Shown here one piece after another: positions 30,749 through 42,651 of a stretch of 64,000 bases of DNA (its first letter is position 1; the number at the start of each line of letters is the position of its first letter). A model generated the notes under the pieces. It made no database searches, was not told where the DNA came from, and saw only the letters and a program-made list of their open reading frames with translations. Both the position numbers and the translations under genes were made by a program. Source of the stretch: Mycobacterium sp. SVM_VP21 (lineage in GTDB: Bacteria > Actinomycetota > Actinomycetes > Mycobacteriales > Mycobacteriaceae); the NCBI GenBank assembly GCA_024758765.1, contig CP101406.1, positions 4,818,419 to 4,882,418 on the forward strand, given 5' to 3'.

Positions 30749-33700
30749 ATGACCGCAGCATTTGATGAAGAAGCACTGCGCCACTGGCTGGCCGACTATC
30801 TGGTCACCAACATCGGTTGCAGCCTCGAGGACATCGATTTCAACGCGTCGCTCAACGATCTGGGCGTCGGATCCCGCGATGCCGTGGTGCTCTGCGGCGA
30901 GCTGTCCGAACTGCTCGGCCGCAAGGTCTCACCGGTAGAACTCTGGCAGCACCCCTCGGTCGCGGAACTGGCCCGGTTCCTCATCGAGCCCGAGTCCGCC
31001 GAGGAAGAATCGGCACCCGAGCCCGGGCGTTTCGGCACAGATGAGCCCATCGCGGTGGTCGGTCTGGGTTGCCGGTTCCCCGGTGACATCAACTCACCGG
31101 ACGCGATGTGGCAGTTCCTGCTCGACGGTGGCAACGCGGTGACCGAAGTGCCCGCCGATCGCTGGGCGCCGTTCGACGACGGGTCAGCCGAGACGGGCAA
31201 CGCGATTGCCCGCACCACCCGCTGGGGCTCGTTCCTGCGCGATATCGCCGCATTCGACGCCGACTTCTTCGACATCTCCAGCCGCGAAGCGGTCAAGATG
31301 GACCCGCAGCAACGGCTGCTGCTCGAAGTGGCGTGGGAAGCCTTGGAGCACGCGGGTATTCCGGCGACTTCCTTGCGGCGATCGCAGACCGGTGTGTATG
31401 TCGGAGCCAGCATCACCGAATACGGCTGCCACGCGTCGGCCGACCTGCCAAACGTGGACGCCTGGAGCAATGCCGGTGGCGCACTGAGCATCATCGCCAA
31501 CCGGCTGTCGTATTTCTTGGACCTGCGCGGCCCGTCGGTGACGGTGGACACCGCGTGCTCGTCGTCGCTGGTCGCCCTGCACCTGGCCTGCCGAAGTCTG
31601 CGGACCGGGGAGTGCGAGACCGCGATCGCCGGCGGCGTGAATCTGCTGATGTCACCCGCGGTGTTCCGCGGCTTCGACCAGAGCGGGGCATTGTCGACGA
31701 CCGGCGCGTGCCACGCATTCGACGCCGACGCCGACGGATTCGTTCGCGGTGAGGGCTGCGGTGTCGTGGTGCTCAAGCGGTTGTCCGACGCCCGCCAAGA
31801 CGGCGACCGCGTGCTGGCGGTGGTGCGCGGATCGGCAATCAACCAGGACGGCCACTCCAACGGCCTGCTGGCGCCGAACCCGGCCGCCCAAATGGCGGTT
31901 CTGCGGTCGGCCTACGCCGACGCCGGCATCGCCCCGCAGGAAGTCGACTACGTCGAAACCCACGGAACCGGAACCCTGTTGGGTGACCCGATCGAGGCCA
32001 AAGCGCTGGGCACGGTGCTGGGCCGGGGCCGTTCCCCCCAGACGCCGCTGTTGCTCGGCGCTGCCAAGTCGAACCTCGGTCATCTCGAGGCGGCCGCCGG
32101 GATGGTCGGCTTCATCAAGGCGGTGCTGGCCGTGCAACGCGGGCGGATTCCGAAGAACCTGCATTTCAACACTCCGAACCCGCACATCACGTTCGAGCAG
32201 ATGCGTTTGAAGGTCGTTGCCGAACACCAGGACTGGCCCTCGTCGGATCACCCGCGGCGAGCCGGGGTCTCCTCCTTCGGCTTTGGCGGCACCAACGCTC
32301 ACGTGGTCATCGAGCAGGCGCCCCCCGCCAAGATCACGGCGCGCGAGGTAGATCCGGCAGTGACCACTCTGGTGGTCTCCGCGCGGACCCCGGAACGGAT
32401 CGCTGCAACAGCGACCGACCTAGCCGACTGGCTGGAGGGCGACGGCGCCGGCGTGGAACTGCCCGACGTCGCGCACACCCTCAATCACCACCGTGCCCGC
32501 CAATCCCTGTTCGGCACGGTCTGCGCCCGCGACCGGGACGCGGCGGTCAGCGGCCTGCGGGCACTGGCGGCCGGTACCTCGGCGGATGGACAGGACTGCG
32601 GAGTCATCGGTCCGCACGACGGCCCGTGCGGCCCCGGCACCGTCTTCGTGTACTCCGGTCAGGGCTCGCACTGGATCGGCATGGGCCGTGCGCTGCTCAC
32701 CGACGAACCGGCGTTCGCCCGGGCGCTGGCCGTGCTGGAACCGGCGTTCGTCGAACACGTCGGGTTCTCGCTGTGGCAGGTGATCTCCGCCGGTGAACCG
32801 GTCAGCGGTGATGCGCAGGTACAACCGGTCCTGATGGGGCTCCAGCTGGCGCTGACCGAGCTGTGGCGTTCCTACGGGGTCCACCCCGACGCCGTCATCG
32901 GTCACTCGATGGGCGAGGTCACCGCCGCGGTGGTAGCGGGCGCGCTGAGCCCGGCTGACGGGTTCCGGGTCATCGCGGCCCGTTCGCAGTTGATGTCGCG
33001 GCAGGCCGGTCAGGGCGCGGTGGCGCTGCTGAACTTGGACACCGACGCCGTCGAGGCGCTGCTGGTCGACTACCCGGATGTCAGTGTGGCGGGCTACCTC
33101 TCGCCGAAGCAGACCGTGGTGGCCGGCCCGGTTGCGCCCGTCGATGCGGTCATCGCGGCCGTCAGCGGCCGGAACAAGTTCGCCCGGCGGGTCAACATGG
33201 AAGTGGCCTCGCACACCGCGCTGATGGACCCGATCCTGCCCGAGCTTCGCGTAGCACTGGCGGACCTGACGCCTGAAGTCGCCACCATCCCGTTCTTCTC
33301 GACGGTGACCGAAGCTGCCATGCCGGCCGGTGGCATGCCGATCTTGGACGCCGACTACTGGGTGAACAACGTTCGGCAGCCTGCGCTGCTGACACAGGCG
33401 GTTGCTGCCGCGGCCGGCGAATACACCACGTTCGTGGAAGTCAGCGCGCATCCGATTCTCACTCACGCGATTGCTGACACGGTGGAAGCCCTCGGCGGTC
33501 ATCACCATACGGCCGGAACTCTGGTGCGCGACGCCGACGACGCGGTCAGCTTCCACACCAACCTCAATCGCACGCACACCACCCAGCCCCCGCAGACCCC
33601 GCACCCGCCCGAGCCGCACCCGGTGCTGCCCGCCACCCCGTGGCAGCACAGCAGTTACTGGATCGAGACCGCGGCCGTCCGGCGCCCTGCCGGCCCGGCA

Positions 33701-35530
33701 GGCGCAGGGCCACAATGGGCCGTCGGCAGCCCGGGAGCGGTGCCCGAGGACTGGTGGTGCGAGCTGACGTGGCCGGCTGCTGAAGCGGCGGCCGGCGACC
33801 CCGTCACCCAGCAGTCCTGGTTGGTGATCGGCAGCCAGGAGCTGAGTGCCGAGATCGGCGCGAAGCAGGGCGGTGGCGTCACTGCGCTGGACGCATCGGT
33901 GTTGGCCGCGGACGGCGACCGCGCTGCACTGGCTGCGGCGCTGGGCGCTGCCACCCATGTGCTGTACGCGCCGTCGACGGATGCGACGGATCTGAGCGCT
34001 GCGCCCGCCTACGATGCGTTCAACGCGGCCCGGCGCCTGGTCACCGCGATGGCGGAACAGACCTCGAACCCGGCGAAACTGTTCCTGCTGACCCGTAATG
34101 CGCAACCTGTCGGTGAGGGCGACCGGGCCAACCCCGCGCACGCCGTGCTGTGGGGCCTGGGTCGCAGCTTGGCCCTGGAACACCCCGAGGTTTGGGGCAG
34201 AGTCGTCGATGTCGACGAGTCGGTCCCCGCGGCATTGATCGCCGGATACCTGCTGGCCGAGGCCGACGCCGCCGACAACGAGGACCAGGTCGTGTACCGA
34301 GCCGGTGTTCGTCGGGTGCCGCGCCTTCTCGGTAGCCGTCCAACCGGTGCTGCGCCGGTCGAATTCGACGCCGGCAGTTGCCATCTGGTAATCGGCGCGA
34401 CCGGCAACATCGGTCCGCAGCTGGTACGGCAACTGGCGGCCAGTGGAGCCAAGACCATTGTCGCGGTGTCCCGACGTCCGGGCTCAGTGCTCGACGAGTT
34501 GGCGACCGAGTTGGCTTCGGCGGGAACGACACTGGTGACAGTGGCTGCCGACGCCGCCGACGAGACCGCGATGGGTGCGCTGTTCGATCGGTTCGGTGCT
34601 GACCTGCCGCCGCTGGAAGGCATCCACGTGGCCGCCTTTGCCGGCGGCCCGGTGACCCTGCGCGACATGACCGACGACGATGTCACCACCATGTTCCGCC
34701 CGAAGCTCGACGTGGTTGCGCTGTTGCACAAGCTGTCGCTGCGACAGCCGCTGCGCTACTTCGTGTTGTTCTCATCGATCTCTGGCATCACCGGGTCGCG
34801 CTGGCTGGCGCACTACACGGCCACCACCACCTTCCTGGACACCTTTGCCTACGCGCGCCGCGCGGCCGGGCTGCCGGCAACCGCGATCAACTGGGGCTTG
34901 TGGAAGTCGTTGACCGACACCCAATCCGATGTTGAACGCCAGGTGACTGTCGACTCCGGTCTGGAGCCGATGGCCGACGATGTCGCAATCGGAGCCCTGC
35001 CACTGGTGATCGGCGCACGGGGCGCGGTGCGGCACACCGTCGTCGCGGCGGACTGGCCGCGGCTTGCCGCCGCGTACCGCACCCGGGCGGCGCTGCGCAT
35101 CGTCGACGACCTGCTGATCGTGGACGCACCCGTTGACGGGCCGGCGGCGCAGAGCACCGAGTTCCGTCGCGTTCTGGCTGAGTCGGAACCCGAGCAGCGT
35201 GGGGAGCTGCTGCGCGAACACGTCACCGACCAGGTCGTCGCCGCCATGGGACTGGGGTCGCGCCACGCGCTGGACCCGACCGCCGGATTCTTCCAGTCCG
35301 GCATGGATTCGCTGATGAGCGTCACCTTGCAGCGGGCACTGTCGGACAGCCTGGGCGAAACTCTGCCGGCCGCAGTGGTGTTCGACTACCCGACCATCGA
35401 TGCGCTGACGGGGTACCTGGCAACGATCCTGCCCGAGGTAGCGGAAGCCGCCGAGCAGGACAGCACCGACGCCTATGACGACATGAGCGATGACGAGCTG
35501 CTCGCGCAGCTCTCGGAGAGGTTGAGTTGA
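30749..35530 (+). CDS. Type I polyketide synthase B (ACP-KS-AT-KR-ACP), Pps-like
   Basis: A 1593-residue module. Residues 1-85 are an ACP with serine S42 (LGVGSRDAV) very like the PpsA loading ACP. KS (about 99-525) has Cys about 269 in DTACSSSL plus both catalytic histidines ([16 protein letters not shown]). AT has GHSMGEV (about 719) and MEVASH. KR has IGATGNIG (about 1216), and the final ACP has GMDSLMS (about 1520). From the KR onward it resembles PpsB, including the tail [10 protein letters not shown]. The product is probably a long-chain diol-type lipid intermediate, but the substrate is not certain. Its stop overlaps the start of PKS C (TTGA). Confidence 0.92.
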   Translation: MTAAFDEEALRHWLADYLVTNIGCSLEDIDFNASLNDLGVGSRDAVVLCGELSELLGRKVSPVELWQHPSVAELARFLIEPESAEEESAPEPGRFGTDEPIAVVGLGCRFPGDINSPDAMWQFLLDGGNAVTEVPADRWAPFDDGSAETGNAIARTTRWGSFLRDIAAFDADFFDISSREAVKMDPQQRLLLEVAWEALEHAGIPATSLRRSQTGVYVGASITEYGCHASADLPNVDAWSNAGGALSIIANRLSYFLDLRGPSVTVDTACSSSLVALHLACRSLRTGECETAIAGGVNLLMSPAVFRGFDQSGALSTTGACHAFDADADGFVRGEGCGVVVLKRLSDARQDGDRVLAVVRGSAINQDGHSNGLLAPNPAAQMAVLRSAYADAGIAPQEVDYVETHGTGTLLGDPIEAKALGTVLGRGRSPQTPLLLGAAKSNLGHLEAAAGMVGFIKAVLAVQRGRIPKNLHFNTPNPHITFEQMRLKVVAEHQDWPSSDHPRRAGVSSFGFGGTNAHVVIEQAPPAKITAREVDPAVTTLVVSARTPERIAATATDLADWLEGDGAGVELPDVAHTLNHHRARQSLFGTVCARDRDAAVSGLRALAAGTSADGQDCGVIGPHDGPCGPGTVFVYSGQGSHWIGMGRALLTDEPAFARALAVLEPAFVEHVGFSLWQVISAGEPVSGDAQVQPVLMGLQLALTELWRSYGVHPDAVIGHSMGEVTAAVVAGALSPADGFRVIAARSQLMSRQAGQGAVALLNLDTDAVEALLVDYPDVSVAGYLSPKQTVVAGPVAPVDAVIAAVSGRNKFARRVNMEVASHTALMDPILPELRVALADLTPEVATIPFFSTVTEAAMPAGGMPILDADYWVNNVRQPALLTQAVAAAAGEYTTFVEVSAHPILTHAIADTVEALGGHHHTAGTLVRDADDAVSFHTNLNRTHTTQPPQTPHPPEPHPVLPATPWQHSSYWIETAAVRRPAGPAGAGPQWAVGSPGAVPEDWWCELTWPAAEAAAGDPVTQQSWLVIGSQELSAEIGAKQGGGVTALDASVLAADGDRAALAAALGAATHVLYAPSTDATDLSAAPAYDAFNAARRLVTAMAEQTSNPAKLFLLTRNAQPVGEGDRANPAHAVLWGLGRSLALEHPEVWGRVVDVDESVPAALIAGYLLAEADAADNEDQVVYRAGVRRVPRLLGSRPTGAAPVEFDAGSCHLVIGATGNIGPQLVRQLAASGAKTIVAVSRRPGSVLDELATELASAGTTLVTVAADAADETAMGALFDRFGADLPPLEGIHVAAFAGGPVTLRDMTDDDVTTMFRPKLDVVALLHKLSLRQPLRYFVLFSSISGITGSRWLAHYTATTTFLDTFAYARRAAGLPATAINWGLWKSLTDTQSDVERQVTVDSGLEPMADDVAIGALPLVIGARGAVRHTVVAADWPRLAAAYRTRAALRIVDDLLIVDAPVDGPAAQSTEFRRVLAESEPEQRGELLREHVTDQVVAAMGLGSRHALDPTAGFFQSGMDSLMSVTLQRALSDSLGETLPAAVVFDYPTIDALTGYLATILPEVAEAAEQDSTDAYDDMSDDELLAQLSERLS

Positions 35531-35627
35531 GCGAGAAGAGTGCTGCGCCGGTCGGGGGGCCGGATCGTCGGGCGATTGTTGCTGAGGCGCTGCGCAAGAT
35601 TGATGATTTGACGGCGCGGTTGGCGGT
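35527..35627 (+). CDS. PKS C start (first 33 codons), PpsC-like
   Basis: TTG start overlapping the PKS B stop. The encoded RRAIVAEALRKIDDLTARL segment is the docking coiled coil seen at the start of PpsC. It is identical to the beginning of the fragment at 57393-58135, so the gene continues in multi-copy sequence and the block ends here. Confidence 0.85.
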
Positions 35628-35741
35628 TGTTCGTCCGGCGGTTCCAGCGTCGGCTCTCCTCCGTCGAACCTCGCTAAACCGCGGGGTTCGTCCGGCGGTT
35701 CCAGCGTCGGCTCTCCTCCGTCGAACCTCGCTAAACCGCCG
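35628..35741 (+). repeat. 57-bp palindromic tandem repeat, two copies
   Basis: Two adjacent 57-base units, each with CCGGCGGTTCCAGCG at the left and CGCTAAACCGC at the right, the reverse orientation of the units at 43537. The ends GGCGGT and ACCGCC can pair. The assembled block starts in this repeat. Confidence 0.85.
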
Positions 35742-36449
35742 CGATTCGTCCTGGCCTCCAGCATCGCGGTGTACGGGTCGCGCAATCCCCACACCGTCTC
35801 GGGCGTGCTGACCGCTGACACCCCAACCAATCCCGCCGACGTCTACGGCGACCACAAGTTGCAGGCCGAACAACTGGTACGCGCCTCCCCGCTGGATTGG
35901 GTCATCCTGCGACTGGGCGGGGTGATCACCGTCGACCCAGGCTCCTACATGAACCTCGACAACGTGTATTTCGAGCAACTGCTCCCCACCGACGGCAGGC
36001 TGCAGACCGTCGACGTGCGCGACGTCGCGTCCGCGTTTGTCGCGGCCACCACCGCGCCGGTCGTCGGGGAGACCCTGCTGATCGGCGGCGACGACTCGCA
36101 CCGCCAGATCCAGGGCGACGTCGCGCCGGCGATGGCCGCCGCGTTGGGATTGGTCAACGGTCTGCCCGCCGGGCTGCCCGGCAATCCCGACCGCGACGAG
36201 GACTGGTTCAACACCGACTGGATGGACTCGAACCGCGCCCAGGAGGCCCTAGGCTTCCAGCACCACTCCTGGCCGGAGATGCTGGCCGAGACGGCGTCCC
36301 GAGCCGGCGCCCAGCGCTACCTGCTGCGGACCGTCGCTCCCCTGGCCCGCGCCGTGCTGCGGACCCGATCCCCCTACCACCGCAAGGACCAGCGGTTCGC
36401 CGATCCGTGGCAAGCCATCGCCGACAAATGGAGTGACCCACGCCCATGA
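35742..36449 (+). CDS. NAD-dependent epimerase/dehydratase, N-terminus missing
   Basis: Short-chain sugar-epimerase family. The frame begins in the repeat and reads RFVLASSIAVYGSRNP, with the catalytic YxxxK as VYGDHKLQAE. The N-terminal NAD-binding Gly motif is lost at the block border. The stop overlaps the next start by four bases (ATGA). The substrate is unknown. Confidence 0.8.
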   Translation, partial: RFVLASSIAVYGSRNPHTVSGVLTADTPTNPADVYGDHKLQAEQLVRASPLDWVILRLGGVITVDPGSYMNLDNVYFEQLLPTDGRLQTVDVRDVASAFVAATTAPVVGETLLIGGDDSHRQIQGDVAPAMAAALGLVNGLPAGLPGNPDRDEDWFNTDWMDSNRAQEALGFQHHSWPEMLAETASRAGAQRYLLRTVAPLARAVLRTRSPYHRKDQRFADPWQAIADKWSDPRP

Positions 36450-37534
36450 ACCACGACTTCACGCCCACCCAACGACGGGCGCTGGCGGTCTTCACCGTGA
36501 TCGCGCTGCTATTCGGCGCCTACTTCCTACGCACCTACTTCGTGCTGATCGTGGTGGCCGCGGTCGGTGCCTACCTGTTCACCCCGCTGTTCCGGTTGCT
36601 CAATCGCAGGGTGTCCAGCGGGCTGGCGGCCACCGGGACCCTGCTGGCGGCCTTGGTCGCCGTCATCGTCCCGGTCGGATTGTCGGTCTTTCTGGCCGTC
36701 GCGCAGATCTCCCGCACCGTGGGCGAAGTCGCCGAATGGGTGCAGGCCACCGACCCCAACGCCCTGGGCGACAAGGTGTTGAAGTTCATCAACGGCGCGT
36801 TGGCCAAGGTGCCGTTCGTGCACGTCGAGCTGACCATGGAATCGCTGCGCGGGGCGATGGTGAACGTGGCGCAGAAGGGCGGCGAGCTGCTGCTGCATGT
36901 GTTGCAGGGCGCCGTCGGCGGAGTGGTGGGCGCGGTCACCTCGGCGATCATCTTCTTGTACGTGTTCCTGGCATTGCTGACCCACCGCGAGGAACTGCAC
37001 ACGCTGATCCGACGGCTCAACCCGCTCGGCGGCGAAGTGACCGATCTGTATCTGGCCAAGATGGGCTCGATGGTGCGCGGCACCGTCGGCGGACAGTTCG
37101 TCATCGCGTTCTGCCAGGGCGTCGCCGGGGCCGCCTCCATCTACATCGGCGGATTCCACCAGGCGTTCTTCATCTTCGCGATCCTGTTGACCGCCTTGTC
37201 GATCATCCCGCTCGGCGGAGGCATCGTGACCATGCCGTTCGGCATCGGAATGGCACTGTTCGGCAACGTCATCGGCGGGCTGTTCGTGTTCTTCTTCCAC
37301 CTGATCGTGGTGACCAACATCGACAACTTCTTGCGACCGGTGCTGGTGCCGCGCGACGCCCGGCTCAATTCCGCCCTGATGCTGCTGGCTGTTTTCGCCG
37401 GGATTGCCATGTTCGGCTTCTGGGGCATCGTGATCGGTCCGGTGCTGATGATCATCATCGTCACCACCATCGACGTCTACCTGGCGGCATTCTCCAGCGA
37501 GGAGACGGGCGAGGAACTGTTCGCGGACAGTTAG
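36446..37534 (+). CDS. AI-2E/PerM family membrane permease
   Basis: A 362-residue protein with about eight membrane segments: two at 13-48, one near 60-85, one near 155-180 and four between about 215 and 345, including ILLTALSIIPLGGGIV typical of the family. Members export various small molecules or act as ion antiporters; none is proven here. It resembles Rv0205. It is translationally coupled to the epimerase. Confidence 0.85.
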   Translation: MNHDFTPTQRRALAVFTVIALLFGAYFLRTYFVLIVVAAVGAYLFTPLFRLLNRRVSSGLAATGTLLAALVAVIVPVGLSVFLAVAQISRTVGEVAEWVQATDPNALGDKVLKFINGALAKVPFVHVELTMESLRGAMVNVAQKGGELLLHVLQGAVGGVVGAVTSAIIFLYVFLALLTHREELHTLIRRLNPLGGEVTDLYLAKMGSMVRGTVGGQFVIAFCQGVAGAASIYIGGFHQAFFIFAILLTALSIIPLGGGIVTMPFGIGMALFGNVIGGLFVFFFHLIVVTNIDNFLRPVLVPRDARLNSALMLLAVFAGIAMFGFWGIVIGPVLMIIIVTTIDVYLAAFSSEETGEELFADS

Positions 37535-37586
37535 CGCAATTGCGTTTTGCAGCCCAGCAAACCGATGTGATGACACGATCATCTCC

Positions 37587-40225
37587 GTGAGCGACGGTAC
37601 AGTGCCGCATCTGCCGGTGCCGCTGACCAGTTTCATCGGGCGCCAGGGGCAAATCGACGAGCTGCGATCAGTGCTGGCCGTGCGCCGGCTGCTGACGCTC
37701 AGCGGCGCGGGTGGCTCAGGAAAGACCCGTTTGGCAATCGAACTCACCGGCCAAGTCGCCCGCCTCTTCACAGCGGGAGCCTGCTACGTCGACTGCACTC
37801 CGCTGGCCCACCCGGAACTGGTGACAGTCGCCTTCGCTCACGCACTGGGCCTGCCGGATCAACCTGGCCGATCGGCCACCGACAGCCTGCTGAACTTCAT
37901 CGACGACCGGCAGCTGCTGCTGGTCTGCGACAACTGCGAGCACCTGCTGCACCCCATCGCATCCTTGGTCGACGTGCTGTTGACCACCTGCCCGAACTTG
38001 ACGGTGTTGGCCACCAGCAGGGAGCCACTAGGACTCGGCGGGGAAACGACCTGGCGGGTGCCGTCGCTGTCGTTGGATGATGAAGCGTTGGCGTTGTTCG
38101 CCGATCGAGCTCGTCTGGTGCTCTCGACGTTCACCCTGACCGATGCGAACCGGGCGACGATCGCTGAGATCTGCCGGCGCGTCGACGGCATGCCGCTGGC
38201 GCTCGAACTGGCCGCCGCCCGCCTGCGTGCGATGTCGCCCAAGGAGATTCTTGCTGGGTTGCAGCATCGTTTCGAGCTGCTGACCGGCGGCGCCCGCACG
38301 GCGTTTCCGCGTCAGCAGACATTGCGGGCATCGGTCGACTGGTCGCATGCATTGCTTACCCCGAGTGAGCGCGTCCTGTTCCGGCGTCTTGCGGTGTTTG
38401 TCGGAGGATTCGATCTGCCCGCTGCCGCCGCGACTGCCTCGGGTCAGGGCCTAGCGGCTGACGAGATCCTCGAACTGCTCACCCAGCTGATCGACAAGTC
38501 GCTGGTGATCGTGGTCGACAACCAGGACCACACCCGCTATCGGCTGTTGGAAACGATGCGTGAGTATGCCTTTGAACGGCTCGAAGAGGCCGGCGAATGC
38601 GACGCCGTACGGTGCCGGCACCGTGACTTCTACGCGGCGACGGCATCCGCGATCGACGCACTGACACGAACCAGCTTGCAGCGCGGGCTTGAACGGGCGG
38701 TCTTGGAACTCGATAACTTGCGCGCCGCATTTGCCTGGAGTCGCCACTGCGCCGACAATGACACGGCGCTGGCCATGGCGTCGTCACTGCTTCCGCTTTG
38801 GCTGTCGTCGGGTCGTATTCTGGAGGGGCTGAACTGGTTTGACGCCGTGCTCACCAGCGATCTCTCTGCAGACGTGGCTCTCGATACGCGGACGGCCGCG
38901 CTGGCCGATCGCGCGCTGCTGGACGGTTGGGTGGGTAGTGCTCACGAGACCGAACCGGCCGAGCTCGCGGTGGCTCAGTCCCGAGCGCAGGACGACCAGG
39001 CGCTACTCGCACGAGCGCTGACCACCCGCGGCATCATCGCCGCGCTTCACGGCGAGCCGGGTGAACAGTATTTCGCCGAGGCCGCCGAACTGGCCCGGTC
39101 GGTGGACGACCGTTGGCGGCTCTGCCAAATCCTGGGCTGGCGAGCGAATATGGCCTTCCTGGAAGGTGATCGGATCGCAGTGCTCGCCGCAACCTCCGAA
39201 GGCGTCACGATCGCCGACGAGATCGGCGATCGGTTCACCGCCCGCCAGTGCCGCACATGGTCGGCCTGGGCTCAGCTGATCGCTGGACATGTGACAGCCG
39301 CGGCGGCGCAGTTCGGCGCTATAGCCGACGAAGCCCGCACCGACCGGGACGTGCTCTGGCAGGTGGTGAGTGGGCACTACCGTGCTCAATCCTTGATTTA
39401 CCAAGGGGATCCGCGCTCTGCTGAGGCCGAGCTCTCCTCGACTGCGCCGGCAGCCGAGGAATTCGGCCAACTGTGGATGGGCAACTCGCGCGGGGTATGT
39501 GCCGTCGTGGCCTTGGCTGACGGCCGCATCGAGGAGGCGGACCACTGCAGCCGAGTGGCCTGGGAGTCGCTGTCTACGATTCCGTTGCACCAACGGATGT
39601 ACACCTACATACTTGCCGAAGTCGCCCTGGCACGCGGTGATTTGACCGAGGCGCGCCAGGTGGCCGACGCGGCGGTCTCGTCCGCCACCGGGTGGCATCG
39701 CATCCTGTCGTTGGCCACCCGGGCTCGGGTGAGGTTGTCCGAGCGCGAGCCGGAACTCTGCGAGCGAGACGCCTACGCGGCGCTCACCCAAGCTGTAGAC
39801 CTCGGCGCGCACCTGTCGCTGCCCGACCTGTTTGAATGCCTGGCGGCAGCTGCTTGCCTCAACGAAATTCCGCACCGTTCCGCACGGTTGCTGGGCGCCG
39901 CCGAAGGAATGCGCCGGCGAATGGGCGCAACGCGCTTCGCGGTTCACGAGGTCGCCAATCACGCCGCCCTGCGAGCAGTCCGCGATGCTTTGGGCGACAA
40001 AGATTTCGATGCCGCGTTCACCGAGGGTGCGACGCTGACCGACCTAGACGCGATCGGGTATGCGCAGCGAGGCCAAGGGCAACGCCGGCGACCTTCGATG
40101 GGTTGGGGATCACTGACACCGACCGAGCACGAGGTCATCCGGCTGGTGTGTGCTGGTCTTGCCAACAAAGAGATCGCCGCGCGTCTGCTGGTCTCGCCGC
40201 GCACCGTGCAGACCCATCTGACCCA
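37587..40225 (+). pseudogene. STAND ATPase-LuxR transcriptional regulator, C-terminus cut by IS
   Basis: The frame (about 880 codons from a GTG at 37587) has an N-terminal NTPase with Walker A SGAGGSGKTRL (39-49), a sensor region LATSREPLGLGGE, a long helical repeat region and the start of a LuxR DNA-binding domain (SLTPTEHEVIRLVCAGLANKEIAARLLVSPRTVQTHL). At 40226 it runs into the right end of the IS1081-like element, which supplies 13 foreign codons and a stop at 40265. The recognition helix is present but the last helix of the domain is lost, so DNA binding may fail. Confidence 0.85.
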
Positions 40226-40333
40226 GGTCAAGTCCACGGGCGTGGTGTACGACGTCGTCGTGTGATTCTTCGAGTTGGTGGTTCAGGCGGTCAGTGCCGC
40301 GGGGGTGTCCTCCTGTTCTGTCGGGGTGTCTCC
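40226..40333 (-). mobile_element. Right-end fragment of the IS1081-like element
   Basis: Reverse complement of about 51373-51480, including the 3' end of the transposase gene and the inverted repeat GGTCAAGTCCACGGGCGTGG. It is also present at 60047-60157. It ends block 5. Confidence 0.9.
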
Positions 40334-40502
40334 CCCAGCTACCGTCGCCGCCGCCGTCGGTGACAAACCCGACCCGAGCGACTCCCAGAACCTCTCCCAC
40401 ACAAAATCCGGTACCCGCCGATCACCACGGCCCCGAAACCCCGCGTGATACCCCATACCGCACCAACACCTCTCGATCAGGTGTTGCAGCGATCACTTGA
40501 GC
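40334..40502 (-). mobile_element. IS30-family end fragment with transposase N-terminus
   Basis: Bases 40334-40445 match 52756-52867. The transposase start codon ([18 protein letters not shown] at 40456 on the minus strand) is present here but not in the main copy. The IS terminus is probably near 40502, judged by similarity of GTTGCAGCGATCACTTGAGC to the other end of the element near 51484-51508. It lies about 75 bases upstream of cysQ and opens block 6. Confidence 0.8.
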
Positions 40503-40576
40503 CTGACTCGCTACCGGCCTACCAAACCTCACACTCGCGAATTCGGCCCCGTCCGGCGTCGGGGATACTGCCACAC

Positions 40577-41362
40577 GTGACGCTGACCGACGCGGCGTTG
40601 GCCGCCGAACTGGCAGTCGACGCCGGAAAGCTCTTGCTGGCGGTGCGTGACGAGGTGGGCTTCGCTCAACCCTGGCACCTCGGCGACACCGGTGACGGCC
40701 GAGCCAACCAGCTGATCATCCGCAGGCTCCGTGATGCGCGTCCCGGCGACGCGGTGCTCAGCGAGGAATCGCCGGACGACCTGGTCCGGCTGCGGTCAGA
40801 CCGGGTCTGGATTGTCGACCCGCTCGACGGCACCCGCGAATTCACCACACCGGGGCGCGACGACTGGGCGGTGCACATCGCACTGTGGCAGCGTGGCGGC
40901 CCCGACGGCTCTGGCACCATCACCGACGCCGCGGTGTCACTGCCGGCCTACGACAACCGAAGCAACGTGGTCTTCCGCACCGACACCGTCACCCGGGCCC
41001 CAGCACCGACCGAGACTCCGAATCCCATTCGGGTCGCGGTCAGCGCGTCGCGGATGCCGGCGGTGGTTCGGCTCATCCGCGAGGTGTTGCCGGTGGAGCC
41101 GGTGCTGATGGGTTCGGCGGGCGCCAAGGCGATGGCCGTGGTGCGCGGCGACGTGGACGCCTACCTGCACGCTGGCGGGCAGTGGGAATGGGATTCGGCA
41201 GCCCCGGCCGGTGTGGTGTTGGCGGCGGGCCTGCATGCCTCGCGCATCGACGGGTCGCCGTTGCGCTACAACCGCCCCGACCCCTACCTGCCCGACCTGC
41301 TGATGTGCCGGCCCGATGTGGCGCCGATCCTGCTGGACGCGATGCGGCGGACGGTCCTTTAG
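40577..41362 (+). CDS. cysQ: 3'-phosphoadenosine 5'-phosphatase / inositol phosphatase CysQ
   Basis: Corresponds to Rv2131c. Removes the 3'-phosphate of PAP or PAPS and acts on inositol phosphates. The 261-residue protein has the metal-binding LSEES, the DPLDGTREF signature and the C-terminal [13 protein letters not shown] motif. I chose the GTG at 40577 because the longer frame upstream lies within the IS30 end. It is followed by mshC, as in M. tuberculosis. Confidence 0.92.
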   Translation: MTLTDAALAAELAVDAGKLLLAVRDEVGFAQPWHLGDTGDGRANQLIIRRLRDARPGDAVLSEESPDDLVRLRSDRVWIVDPLDGTREFTTPGRDDWAVHIALWQRGGPDGSGTITDAAVSLPAYDNRSNVVFRTDTVTRAPAPTETPNPIRVAVSASRMPAVVRLIREVLPVEPVLMGSAGAKAMAVVRGDVDAYLHAGGQWEWDSAAPAGVVLAAGLHASRIDGSPLRYNRPDPYLPDLLMCRPDVAPILLDAMRRTVL

Positions 41363-41386
41363 AGGAGGGGCCTTAAAGTCGTGGGC

Positions 41387-42622
41387 ATGCAATCGTGGTC
41401 CGCGCCGGCCGTTCCGGTCCTGCCCGGGCGCGGCCCGGCGCTGCGCCTCTATGACACCGCCGACCGGCAGGTGCGTCCGGTGTCGCCGGGCCCGACGGCC
41501 CGCATGTACGTCTGCGGCATCACGCCCTACGACGCCACGCATCTCGGCCACGCCGCCACCTATCTGGTGTTCGACCTGATTCACCGGCTCTGGCTCGACG
41601 CCGGCCACCAGGTGAGCTACGTGCAGAACGTCACCGACGTCGACGACCCGCTGCTCGAGCGCGCCGAGCGCGACGGAGTGCAGTGGCAGGAGCTGGCAGC
41701 CAGCCAGGTCGAGTTGTTCGGCGCCGACATGACCGCCTTGCGGGTACTGCCGCCCCGCGACTACGTGGCGGCCACCGAGGCCATTGACGAGGTAGTAGAA
41801 CTCGTCGAAAAGATGCTCGCCGCCGGATCGGCCTACATCGTCGACGGCGACCACCCCGACATCTATTTCCGCGCCGACGCCACCGAGCAGTTCGGCTACG
41901 AATCCGGATTCGACCGCGCCACCATGCTGGAGCTGTTCGCTGAGCGCGGCGGCGACCCGGATCGGGCCGGTAAGGCCGATCCGCTCGACGCCCTGTTGTG
42001 GCGCGCCGCCCGCCCGGGCGAGCCCAGTTGGCCCGCGCCGTTCGGGGCCGGTCGGCCGGGTTGGCATGTCGAGTGCGCCGCGATCGCGTTGAGTCGTATC
42101 GGCTCGGGAATCGACATCCAGGGCGGCGGCTCCGATCTGGTCTTCCCGCACCACGAGTTCTCCGCCGCGCATGCGGAATCCCTCACGGGGGAGCGCCGTT
42201 TCGCCCGGCACTACGTGCACGCGGGCATGATCGGCTGGGATGGCCACAAGATGTCCAAGAGCCGCGGAAACCTGGTCCTGGTCTCCAAGCTGCGCGCCCA
42301 GGGAACCGAGCCGGCCGCGATCCGGCTGGGTCTGTTGGCCGGGCACTACCGCAGTGACCGGTTCTGGGACGACGCGGCCCTAGCGGCGGCCGAGGCGAGG
42401 CTGGACCGCTGGCGGGCCGCCACGACGCTTCCGGCCGGACCGGCTGCCGATGACGTCATCGCCCGGATGCGTCGCTATCTGGCCGATGATCTCGACACCG
42501 TCAAGGCGTTGGCTGCGTTGGACGGCTGGGCGACCGATGCGCTGGACTACGGCGGCCATGACGCTGCCGCACCGCGGTCGGTGGCCACGGCGGTCGATGC
42601 GCTGCTGGGTGTGGCGCTGTAG
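41387..42622 (+). CDS. mshC: Cysteine:1D-myo-inosityl glucosaminide ligase MshC
   Basis: Joins L-cysteine to GlcN-Ins in mycothiol synthesis, a marker of actinobacteria. The 411-residue protein is related to CysS, with [13 protein letters not shown] (zinc cysteine and HIGH-like motif) near 40, [10 protein letters not shown] and the KMSKS loop (HKMSKSRGN). ATG at 41387 gives the family N-terminus MQSW; an upstream GTG at 41381 is closer to GAGGAGG. Confidence 0.95.
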   Translation: MQSWSAPAVPVLPGRGPALRLYDTADRQVRPVSPGPTARMYVCGITPYDATHLGHAATYLVFDLIHRLWLDAGHQVSYVQNVTDVDDPLLERAERDGVQWQELAASQVELFGADMTALRVLPPRDYVAATEAIDEVVELVEKMLAAGSAYIVDGDHPDIYFRADATEQFGYESGFDRATMLELFAERGGDPDRAGKADPLDALLWRAARPGEPSWPAPFGAGRPGWHVECAAIALSRIGSGIDIQGGGSDLVFPHHEFSAAHAESLTGERRFARHYVHAGMIGWDGHKMSKSRGNLVLVSKLRAQGTEPAAIRLGLLAGHYRSDRFWDDAALAAAEARLDRWRAATTLPAGPAADDVIARMRRYLADDLDTVKALAALDGWATDALDYGGHDAAAPRSVATAVDALLGVAL

Positions 42623-42651
42623 ATCACCCGCGGCGGGGGTAGGTTGAGCCC

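Noticed and set aside
40225..40265. C-terminal residues KSTGVVYDVVV as part of the LuxR protein
   Set aside because: They are encoded by the IS1081-like end and are not native.
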